DNA of 64,000 nucleotides from Agroathelia rolfsii (taxonomy: Eukaryota; Basidiomycota; Agaricomycetes; Amylocorticiales; Amylocorticiaceae), in the NCBI GenBank assembly GCA_018343915.1, contig JABRWF010000004.1:3596001-3660000 (forward strand), in the 5' to 3' direction. Below, one piece after another: positions 26,780-36,969 of the stretch. Position 1 is the stretch's first letter. Every line of letters begins with the position of its first letter. The notes beneath the pieces were generated by a model. It worked only from the letters and a program-made list of their open reading frames with translations. It had not been told where the DNA came from and searched no databases. The position numbers were made by a program, and so were the translations under genes.

Positions 26780-28696
26780 TTAGAGCTTGAAGTTACTGAT
26801 GTGGTCGTAGTCTGTATGCACATTAATGGTCGCTCGTTAGTCCCAAGAACCGATCTCGGATTCGAGAGAGAAAACGTACTAATGCTACCAGAAGAGCCAC
26901 CGCTGACGGAGAGGCCGGACCAGTCCCAGGTGCCAGTGCACTTGCTGCCGCAGAGGACGTAGACCTCCTTGGCGCCCGAGTTGACGGAGACCTTATTGGT
27001 GCCCTCGAAAGTTACGGGGCCAAGTGTGACGCCGTTGGAGGGCGTGCCGGTGGGGGAGCCGTTCTGCGAAAGAAATATAGTTGTTTTTATGAGTTGCGCC
27101 GGTCAAACAAGAAATGATGGAGTAGCGCACTTCGTAGTCCTGTTCAATAACAACACCGTAGCCGGAGATGCCGGAGACAGTATTATCCTTGTAGACGATG
27201 TTGGTCACTGCATACATGCACACCGATATAAGACCTTTAGGCGCCAACAGGGTTTTATAAAAACGATCTTACCAGCAGCATCTGTGGCACCATAGACAGT
27301 CTTGATGCGCAGACCGTTGACAGAGTCGGTGACAGTGTTGCCCGAGATCGTGACGCTTTCAACGTTGTGGTCAGACTTGACCGAGCCGATAGAAATACCG
27401 TGGCCACCAGAACACTGGTTGTCGGAGAACTCGATGTTGGATCCCTTGTTAACGGCGAGACAGTCGTCCTGATTCTTGCAGACGTTGCCAGTGATGGTCA
27501 CATCGTCGGCAGAGACGTCGAAGCAGTCAGTCTAGAAAGGATTCATTCATTTCATAAGTACATAATTAATAGTCAATGCAATGAATGCCAATTATAACTC
27601 ACATTGTGGCCCTTGGACGAACCAGCAGACTGCAAACATATCCCAGTTAGCAGAGTGAATATCAGCTGTGTTTGTCAGGAGATCTTACGTTGTTAATGGT
27701 CACACCGCTAATGGTGAACTCAGCGCTAGTGCCGACACTGACAGCCTGAGCAGGGCTCTACATTTAATTTGTAAGTAATTTGGTCCTCCTGCAGTGCAGA
27801 AACGCAACATAAATCCCACATACGTTCAAAACAGTCTAAGAAATCGATGAGTTAGCGATTACATACATCTTGATGAGAAAATATATCAATGACTTACAAC
27901 GTCCTTGAAAGAGCCCGTGCCGTGGTATAGCTTGACCATAGGGTGCTGTAAACAACTTATTTAGATCTGTGTTCCCAAGACCGATGATTATTTGAATAAC
28001 GTACAGGCTTGGTCTTGCCACCGTTGGTACCCTTGCCATCCCAGTACTGGGCGCCCTAATAAATAGATCGACGCATGAGCATATATCGTCCGATACTATT
28101 CTCGAAGAAAAGGGAAAACTACCTGTCCATTCAAAGTGTGGCCGTTGCCATTGAAATGCCAGGTGGCGGTTTTGCTCTTGGTGCCGATCTGGAAGAGAGG
28201 GCCGGACCATTCCTTGTAACCAAAGGTAACATCACCGAGGAGGTTGACGGTGGTACCATCCGCAAGGTTAGCTGAAGTAAAGTCGTCAGCTTCCCCTTTA
28301 ACATATGTCATGCAATTGTATCGTATTTACAAATATCGAAGGTCTTTCCAGCAGGCACGGTGAAAGAATTGATGCTGCATTATAATAAGAAAAAGAAAAA
28401 AGTCAGCTTCCGCATTAGACGGGAAATTTTATCAATGTTAGGCTTACTTGATTGTCGTGCACTCCAGGGCGGAATCGGTGACATCCCTAAATAATAAAAA
28501 GGGGGGGATGAGTACCATTTTTTTTTTCCTGCGTGCGCTTCTAGGCACAGCATGACGTTACTCACGAAAGAGACGAGATAGTTGACGTGCAACGCTTGCC
28601 AATCCTGACCGGCTCAGTCGAGTTGGCATGAGGCACGGCGCTGACCGCAGAAGCAAGGAGGAGTGAGGCTCCGAGCACAGTAGAAACGCGAGGCAT
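26780..28696 (-). CDS. Secreted endopolygalacturonase, glycoside hydrolase family 28
   Basis: Hydrolyses alpha-1,4 bonds of homogalacturonan (pectin) outside the cell. Thirteen exons: 28696-28566, 28486-28448, 28374-28331, 28271-28123, 28055-28005, 27945-27898, 27835-27824, 27757-27689, 27629-27603, 27531-27273, 27207-27131, 27063-26880, 26811-26780; 373 aa. The signal peptide is MPRVSTVLGASLLLASAVSA. A short propeptide ends in the Kex2-type site GKR before CTSTIS. All four GH28 signatures are present: NTDCFDV, NQDDCLA, GGHGISIGS and LRIKTV, which supply the three catalytic aspartates and the histidine. The C-terminus carries the usual disulfide region (VLCGSKCTGTWDW). Exon 7 is only 12 nt (TVLN). 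A TATA-like box lies about 100 bp upstream. Confidence 0.95.
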
Positions 28697-28796
28697 TGTG
28701 TAAAGTGTAAGGGGAAAGAGTGCGCTTGGCTCACGACTGTAGGAAATGTGGAAGGGATAGGGAGGCTGTTGGAGGTATGCTGGATTGCACGCAGGG

Positions 28797-28803
28797 TATT
28801 TAT
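28797..28803 (-). promoter_or_regulatory. TATA-like box of polygalacturonase
   Basis: ATAAATA on the minus strand, about 100 bp before the start codon. It is suitable for a tightly regulated secreted enzyme gene. Confidence 0.45.
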
Positions 28804-30027
28804 GATTTTTTTTCTAGCATACAGAAAAATACTGAGACCACGAATGACAGTTTTAGTCGGGTTGCCACGTATAATACTCGGAGGTCGTTACATCTTCCGT
28901 TTCTGAAGCCAAGCCATGAATATTTATCCGGAGGAGGATGACAGTTGCATGCATTGCCACGCAAAAAAGAACATCCTGTTGGTTGACGAGAACGGCGGGG
29001 AGGGATGCTCAAGTTTGTCTCGTGCTTTTCTGGATATTTCTCGGCATCCATACAGGTTCATGTGGCAGATGATGCTACCCTAGAATCCCCAGGCGGGCCA
29101 CAGAAATGTATAGAGCAGCACATAGATGCAGCCAAAGGATCACCACAAGATGTAGTTGATCCACCGCCGACGGGCGGATGCCGCCGGGCCGAAGTCCGGG
29201 GATCGGTCGAGTTGCTTTTAGGGCACAGACTTTTATTACACGCAAGTTGCTAGCTACTCTGGCACTGCGTTGATCCCATGATTCGTAGTCGGACAATTTT
29301 CTCTCAATTTTGATCGCTAATGGGCAGCTGGAAAATCTTTTTGTATTTTCTATCAGTGCCAGCGTGCAACGCTATTAAAAAAAGCGATCCAACGGGCATG
29401 GTTTCTGATTTGCATTACTGACATATACTATAGCCATAGTTTTTATCCTCCGAGCCAAGTGTCCAAGTTTTACTCGTTGCTAAGGGCAGTAAATTTTCAC
29501 CTGTTGCACAAGTTAGTACCTCCGTCAAGAGTGTTCGCGGGGATCCGAGCATCGGATCAGGAACCTGGGGTGGTCGAGCGCCATTTCGTCATACAAGAAG
29601 GTTGCAATGTACAAATACCAAGCATACCAAGCAGACGGTCCTGGGAAACATCACGACGACGGCCTGAGGAACCAACGGTGGTATCTAAAGGACTGATGAC
29701 TCGATTAAGAGGCCTGGTTCAAGGTTGCCCCTCACACAGGTCCAGTCATCTCGAACATGCATTTCTTCTTTGTGGTGCTGTCCACACTCTTGGCATGGAC
29801 TACGTCGATGCTGACATGGTCTACACGCGAGGCCAGATCACGCCGGATCACAACACGTGACCGGCGTGAAGCTTCTCTGAGGCGGCTATGACGTCGATTA
29901 TCCCTCACTTACAGCTGCTGATGACGTCAGGGCTGCATAAAAGACTGAAAATCACTCAAATGCACTCTCGAAATCTCTGTCAGTACTCTACTCATCTTGT
30001 ACATCTCCCGTCCCTCTTAGCTCTTGC
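28804..30027. other. Divergent intergenic region, pectinase and ErdS promoters
   Basis: About 1.2 kb holding both upstream regions. A GC-rich patch lies at 29160-29210, an E-box (CACGTG) near 29857, and two CRE-like sites at 29889 and 29922. An open frame of 133 codons at 29459-29860 has no recognisable motif and is not called. Confidence 0.45.
29889..29943 (+). promoter_or_regulatory. Paired CRE-like sites and TATA-like box upstream of ErdS
   Basis: TGACGTCG at 29889-29896 and the perfect palindrome TGACGTCA at 29922-29929 stand 33 bp apart, just before CATAAAAG at 29936-29943. The ErdS ATG follows 85 bp later. bZIP factors of the ATF/CREB class bind this core, so stress or nutrient regulation is plausible. 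Confidence 0.5.
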
Positions 30028-33012
30028 ATGTCGGCAATTCGAAAGTCAATACACAAGGTCAAGCAGACCGTCGGCCACGTGCGCTCCAAGTCGCACTCGC
30101 CCGCGCCCTCGCCCACATCGACCACTTATTCCAATGGAAGCGTACACGTCAATGGCGTCTCCTTTGCTGATGATCAAATACGCTCAAGGGACAGCGCAGG
30201 CACCCAAAGGGGCCATGCCCAGGCCAAAGAGGACGAGGCCGAGAAGAAGATTATGGCACAACTGCAGCGGGAAAAGGAAATCAAGATGAGGAGGATGGAA
30301 TCCGAAGGCATCGCATTGAAAACCGAGTCTCCTGAGATGCGCGCCAGATATGGCAAGGCAGAGGTTTGTGTCTGATCCGATTCTTATTCACAAGTGCCAT
30401 TACTCCTTCAAAAAGGCTAATCATTGTTTGAAGACCATTACGAACCCCAAACCGTATCCAGCCTCATTGACGGGCATCTCTTCCAAGGATATCGGTTCTG
30501 AGATTGCCTTTAGAGCCCGCATACATACAATCCGTAGCGTCAGCTCAAAGTTGGCATTCTTTGTCTTCCGTCAGCAGACGACGACTCTCCAGGGCGTCCT
30601 CAGCGAAGAACTGGACATCATCTCTGGCCACATGGTCAGGTGGGCCGAGCGCCTACCGAGCGAGTCCATCGTTCTCGTCACCGGTGTCCTACAGGAGCCG
30701 AAAGGCGTCGAGGAAGTCGTCGGAGCGACAATCCACGACACCGAACTTCTCATCCGCACCTTGCACGTCCTCGCCCAGCCGACAAAGCACCTACCTTTCA
30801 GCGTATACGAAGCCCAGGAAGAATCCATCAAGGCGAGGGAGTCTCAGGATGAGGAGAACCAGCACAACATCACAGACCGCACACGGCTCACACACCGTCT
30901 AATCGACTTGAGGACACCTGCGTCGCAGTCCATCTTCCGCATCAACGCAGCCGTATGCAATCTCTTCCGCACACACCTCAACGAGCTCGGGTTCATCGAG
31001 ATACACACGCCCAAGCTCCAGAGCGGTGCTACCGAGTCCGGTGCGAGCGTCTTTGAGGTGTCGTACTTCAATCGCGCCGCTTTCCTTGCGCAGAGCCCGC
31101 AGCTTGCGAAGCAGATGTGCATCTCTGCCGATTTCAACCGCGTGTACGAGATCGGGCCCGTGTTCCGCGCGGAGAACAGCAACACGCACCGGCACCTGAC
31201 AGAGTACGTCGGGCTGGATATCGAGATGGCGCTGCAGGAGAGCTACTATGAGGCGATGGACGTGATCGACGACACCCTCAAGGCGATCTTCAAGGGCATC
31301 TACGACCGCTACCGACGCGAGCTGGAGATCATCAAGCTGCGCTTCCCGCACGAGGACCTCGTCTGGCTGGAGGAGACACCGCGCATCCCGTTCGCGGAGG
31401 GCATCCAGATGCTCGTCGAGTCCGGCTGGAAGAACGACGATGGGAGCGAGCCCTCGCCGGACGAGGACCTGAGCACGCGCGCCGAGATCCGGCTCGGCGA
31501 GCTCGTGAAGGACAAGTACGGCACGGACTACTACATCCTCGACAAGTTCCCGACCGACGTGCGGCCGTTCTACACGATGCGAGACCCGACGAATCCAAAG
31601 GTGACGAACTCGTTTGACATCTTCCTGCGCGGGCAGGAGATCACGACGGGTGGTCAGCGCCAGCACGATCCGCAGGCGCTCAAGGCGCGCATGCGCGAGC
31701 TCAACATCTCCGTGCACAGCATGGAGGAGTACATTGACGGGTTCGAGTACGGGGCGCCGCCGCACGCGGGCTGCGGTATCGGCCTCGAGCGGATCATCAT
31801 GCTGCTACTCAACCTGGGCAACGTCCGCTTCGCGTCGCTCTTCCCGCGCGACCCGAAGAGTCTGCCGGCGCGGCCACCGGTGCTGGAGCTGCCGCACCCG
31901 GAGGCGAGCACAAACCCGCCGCCGTGGCGGAGCCTGGAGGCGACGGCCGACGAGGACACGGACGAACGCGCGTTCCAGCCGCTGGAGAAGCTGATCGCCA
32001 ACTACGGCGACGCGACGAACACGTCCTGGCTCGACGAGCGGTATCATGTCTGGCGCCACTACGACACGGGCGCGGCGGTCGGCTACGTGCCGTCGTCGCA
32101 CAAGACGGCGATCGTCGTGGGCGACCCGCTGTGTGACCCGTCACAGAAGCCGCGCGTGATTGAGGAGTTCTTGAGCTGGTTGCGCACGGAGCAGAAGCTG
32201 AAGCCGATCTGGCTGTTGATCAGCGAGGAGGTGGAGGAATACCTCGCGGGTCACAAAGGGTGGCATACGCTCACGTGTGTGGCGGAGCAGAAGATCGAAA
32301 GGCCCAGCGCGATCGACGCGACGTATGATAAGGCGGTGCAGAAGAAACTGAGGCATGCGCAGGCGGAGGGGGTCAAGATTGTCGAGTTCCCGCCGTTTAA
32401 GCTGCCGCCGGAGGAGGTGGTGAAGAAGGTCGATGATCGTGTCAAGGATTGGCAGAACAATCGCAAGGGCGAACAGGTTAGCGACGTCTAAAGATCATTC
32501 ATACATTTTCTGATATATGTCGCCTATAGGTCCATCTCACCAATATTCGCCCATGGATAGACCCAAGCCATCGTCGATATTTCTCTGCTGAGGACAAGGA
32601 GGGCAATATCCATGCCTTTGTTGTCATGCACCAATTGTCGCCTTTGCACGGCTACCAAGTCAAGTTTTCGCTTGACTTCCCTGGCGCGCCCTCTGGCTCG
32701 ATCGAGTACGCCATCACGGAGGCGATCAAGGCCGTTGCCGCCGCGGGTGCGCGCTCCGTGACGTTTGGCGCTGGCGCGTCGACGGAGTTCAAGCCCGTGC
32801 ACGGCGTCGACGGCATGCGGGTCAAGATGCTGAGCAAAGCATACGCGGATATCGCACGCCGGCTCAAGCTGGGCAACAAGAGCGAGTTCAAGCAGAAGCT
32901 CGGGGCGGAGAACGATGAGGTGTATATCGCGTATCCCCCCGATGGGCTCGGTCTTACGGGTGTCAAAGCGATCATGGACTTTTTCCAGGAGGATGATCCC
33001 GAGGCAAAGTAG
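30028..33012 (+). CDS. erdS: AspRS-DUF2156 fusion: ergosteryl-3beta-O-L-aspartate synthase (ErdS type)
   Basis: Bifunctional enzyme. The AspRS part charges tRNA-Asp, and the C-terminal aminoacyl-tRNA transferase domain (DUF2156, LysX/MprF-like fold) passes aspartate to the 3-OH of ergosterol, as shown for Aspergillus ErdS. Exons: 30028-30363, 30416-32476, 32530-33012; 959 aa. Residues 1-110 are a basic extension with a coiled-coil segment. An OB-fold anticodon domain follows, then class II motif 2 (FRAENSNTHRHLTEYVGLD, ~361) and motif 3 (GCGIGLERIIMLLLNLGN, ~564) ending FPRDP. The transferase spans ~630-959 and includes RHYDTGAAVGY, VVGDPLC and KKLRHAQAEGVKIVEF. The last intron (32477-32529) splits the transferase domain. 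The first intron's acceptor is uncertain (30416 preferred; 30434 is an alternative). Part of the gene has marked third-position GC bias. Confidence 0.92.
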
Positions 33013-34024
33013 ACGAGCGAGCGAGATTTGTCTAATGTCGTTGCTGCTGCTGCTGCTACACCGAAGCAACACATAGAATCAAAAGAAACATGGTTCTTTT
33101 TACTTTTTCAGGCCGTTATTACGCATAACACACCACACACACACGAAACACGAAATGGATGCGCCTCTAGATTACATACTGTACATTTATTACACATCGT
33201 TTTCCTTTCGCAAGCAGGATAATATCCCAATTGTACTCCTCTCTGCTATCCTGTAGCATTTGTCTTTTTTCTTTCTCTAAAGGTTCGCTTGCTGATACCC
33301 GGTAACTACTCTATGTATCAGAATGTCTCAATGTAATAGTTTCTGTTTTTGAATGTGGATTCAAGGATGTAACCAACTAGCAACGTGCGACTGGTCCCCC
33401 CGGCTTCAATACAAAGTCTGGAGACGTAGACAAGCATATCATCATGTGCAAGCGGCTGCATTCTATTCAGGTCCGCCTCGCATGTGACAAAGATAAACCG
33501 TTGTGATCCCGAAGTGCGATAAGAAAGAGGGATAGAGACGGCATGTGAAGATGACGTTGATCCCACGGGGATGTAAATTTATTTTAGTGCAGTAATTGTA
33601 CCGAGGACCATTATCGTTGACGATGATGATAGGCAATTCAAAGTGGTGGTTGTGAGTAGGATTTGGTCGAGAGTAGGTTATCGACAAGTGAACAACTCGA
33701 GTTACGACCAGTGATTCAAGTCGAATAGCGCCATTGCATAGAGCACCTGACGGGTGATGCACGCATGAGGAAAAGGAATGGTACAAGGAGGAATATAAGG
33801 AAAGAGGATGGAAGTAGGCCGGGCCTGGTCACGGCGCGGCCGTTCGTTGGGGAAGGCGTGGGCCCATGGCTGGTGCGTGCATGTGATAATCCACATCCTC
33901 CTCGTCCTCCTCCATTCGACTCCTCTCCTCGCCATGGCCGTCGTTGTTTCTCCACTCGACCATCATCTCCCAGTCTCTTCTGTCTGCAGCACACTCGTCC
34001 TGCTCGACACCCGACTTGCCCACC
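33013..34024. other. Spacer between ErdS and Opi1
   Basis: One kilobase holding the ErdS 3' flank and the Opi1 promoter. A CT-rich stretch (33890-34000) precedes the Opi1 ATG, as is common at basidiomycete transcription starts. No gene seen. Confidence 0.5.
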
Positions 34025-36250
34025 ATGGCTCCTGCTGCTACATCCCTCTCACTCGATGACCAGGACGAGTCCGTGCGTATCGCTGTCCGTGCCCTAGGCG
34101 ACATGCGCAACCGGTCCACCACCAGTATGCATCTCATTTCATCATAGCTCTGATGGCTGACTCTTTTTCCTATGCAGCCCAGCAGAACACATCAGGCCCC
34201 TCTGCCTCCTCGTCGCCAACCAGCCCTGGTATTACATCACCCGCCTCCCCACCTCGTATCGTACATCGCGTATCAGCACATCCACTATTCAACAGCGCCC
34301 TTCGGGTTTACGAAACAAGCAAGAATAGCTCCAGGGTCGTAAAGGTGAACATCGTGCCCATTCTTCTCTTTGCGATCTTCTCGAAACATCCATACCATAC
34401 AAGATGTGACCATTAAAAAAAAAAAAAAAAAAACCCTGCGAACTGATACTTGTCCAGCATATCTCTTGCTGTATTCCCTGTCTAATTCATTAAGGGCTTT
34501 AAATTAATCCGAAAACTCTTTGGGGATCACAAATGTTTGATTCATGCTGTCTATATACTTGGTCCTGTGATCTTGGTCATGCGCCTCCCGAAAGTGACGG
34601 AATGGCCAGTTCCCATTTTGCTCGTTTGCTTATGTGATAACATCTATTTTATACTTTCTGCGGTATAATCTCCCTCGTATACCTGCTAACCATTCATGCA
34701 CACAGTATGGCGCAGAGATGATGGAATCCTCTATGAGGACTATCTCTCGGCCGGTCATGGATCGCCTACCTGTCGACGTCAACACCATCGACGAGTTTGC
34801 TGGCCGTCAACTGGATCGTGTAAGTTCATCTGCTTAATCCCTTTGCCATTCCCCTCAACACGCAATAAATACAGTTTGAACGATACCGTCGACCTTCACA
34901 TTCGCGTTCTCGCTCCAGATCACGCGTCGAAGACGATCAGGCAGATCCTGCCAAACCTGTTCCAGAACTGCTCGAAGGTCAGTAATACCTACCAGCTTGA
35001 TATATATATCATTTAGCTCACAACTCTCTTCTGCAGTCAAATCATCTGCACCAGCGGTAGATTCACGATCACATACACCGACCCAGCAATCCATCTCCCC
35101 CGAACAGTCCTCGCCATCGACCGACCTCGCCATCACGCAGCGCAGCCGGTGGCAGACCGTCCTGACCGAAGCCGGCGGTCTCAGTGCCGCCTTCAGCGAC
35201 GAGTCAATGCGGCGCTTGAAGTACTGCCTTCAGATGCTCCAGTACGCCACGCAGCACATTGACAACCAGATCATCATCCTGCGCGACTGCATGGCCGGCC
35301 TGCAGGCGCGTGCGGCGGGCGAGCCGTCCGCGTCGGAGCTGCGCGTGCTCACCAACGTCCGACGGGATGTGGTGCACACCGTTCGCCAGGTGGTAGACGT
35401 CGTATCCAAGTATGCCGGCGGGGCGCTGCCCGAGCCTGCACGTGCGCGCGTGAAGAGTTTCATCCTGCACTTGCCCCAGCGTTGGGCTGCAGCTACGGCG
35501 CAAGACCCTGCTGCGGCAGGAGCAAGTGCTACAGCAGCTTTGTCTACCACTTCCACATCCTCTGCAGGATCCCAAAAACCTCTTAGCAGCAGGCGTCGTC
35601 GGCATCGCGAGCGGGGCGCTGACGGCGTTGGCGGCAGCGGTGGAGGTAGTGGTAAAGGACACATGAGCGCCACCTCTTCGCCTGCCATCTCGCGTTCGTC
35701 CAGTCCACGCCCAGGCCCTTATACGCACCCGGCTCCACCGGCAACGGCGGGCTCGGCCGCGCAGGCCGCCGTGCGCGTCCTCACGCTCGCGACGGAGAGC
35801 TTGGACATGATGCGCGGCGTGACGGGCGTCGTAAAGGAGAGCTTGGACCGTGCGGATGCGTGGGTCGAGAGGCTGCGTGTTGTGGGGCTGCAGCGGGGGT
35901 CATCGTCTTCGTCTTCGATGACGGAGGAGGAGGAGGAGGAGGGCGGCTTTGATCGTGATGCTGAGGCGTCGAAGAGGATGCGTATGCCTAAAGAGGAGTT
36001 TGACGTCGATGCGCTCTCGCCGGTGCCGTTGTCTATGAGCGTGGAGGGTGTGACGCCCGTGTCGTCGGTGCCCTCTACGCCTGTCGTGGCGCTGACACCT
36101 TTGGATGCGCCCGTGAGGGAGCTTTCGCTCAAGGGTCCGGAGGACATGCAACAGGTTGTGGATGATGATGATGATGATGATGACGATGATGATGTTAAAA
36201 CGTATGCTCCTGCCCACGCCCGCCACGGACGCATGGATGTGGATGAGTGA
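34025..36250 (+). CDS. OPI1: Opi1-domain transcriptional regulator of phospholipid synthesis
   Basis: In yeast Opi1 senses phosphatidic acid at the ER and represses inositol/phospholipid genes. Exons: 34025-34124, 34178-34344, 34706-34819, 34875-34977, 35037-36250; 565 aa. Family blocks visible are VRIAVRALGDMRN, AHPLFNSALRVYETSKNSSR, VVKYGAEMMESSMRTISRPV, DRLPVDVNTIDEFAGRQLDR and, after a basic Arg/Ser stretch, WQTVLTEAGGLSAAFSDESM with LKYCLQMLQYATQHIDNQI. A Ser/Gly-rich linker and an acidic tail with an Asp run (GAT repeat, 36162-36196) close the protein. Intron 2 (361 nt) is long for this window and contains a poly-A run at about 34414-34432. It lies directly downstream of ErdS on the same strand. 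Confidence 0.88.
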
Positions 36251-36969
36251 ACGGACCCTCGACGGTGACTTTCTTTTTTCTTTTTGAAAGCAAAACTTTC
36301 CTCAATGAAAGAAAAGAGGATTGTTTGCTGTTTCTTTTTGTGCTTCTGTGTCGAGTTTCGGGGCTTGTTGATTTTCTATCTTGGCCAGCCAGTAATTTAT
36401 TGGTTTATCCCATCTGTTAGGCATCTTACCCTACCTTATCCCATACCAACCCCTCACCCCAACTCATGATGTATACACACGATTTATCTATGGACAGCTT
36501 ACGTAGTCCTTTTTCTTGTTCAGACTATCTGTCTATCTCTCTCTCTCTTGGCTTTTGACCTTCACTGTATGTAAAGAGAATGGACATTGTACAGTACCGA
36601 TATTTTTTCTAAAAAAAGGAAAGAGGCTCAGATAACCGGGGCATGTAACAAACAAAAAAAGTCGTGAATGGGCATCATCGAGTACATACATTCGTAGGCG
36701 TGAGTATGTGTATATATATCGTGAGTCGCATCGGCAGTGGTGGTGATATAGTCTGAGGTAAATCATAGTGCAAGAGAGCAAGGCAGGAAAGAAAGAGCAG
36801 AGAAAATGATATCTGTCTTGATACGGTATCATGAAAGGAGGAAAATAAAGAATATTAAAAAAAAAAAGTTTATTAAGGATGGAAATATTAGACCATCTCA
36901 GCCTGAAGGGATCATATTTTCATGCCTGAGAAGGCGTGGTCATAGACCGAGGGAGGGACGAACAGGAGA
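36251..36969. other. Convergent 3' spacer
   Basis: 719 bp between the stop codons of Opi1 and the next gene, AT- and CT-rich, with no gene seen. Confidence 0.5.

Noticed and set aside
29459..29860. 133-codon frame upstream of ErdS
   Set aside because: No recognisable motif, atypical composition, and it sits in a promoter region. Probably chance.
30899..31765. 288-codon open frame antisense to the ErdS synthetase
   Set aside because: Mirror of a GC-rich third-position bias in the conserved AspRS coding sequence; no protein family features.
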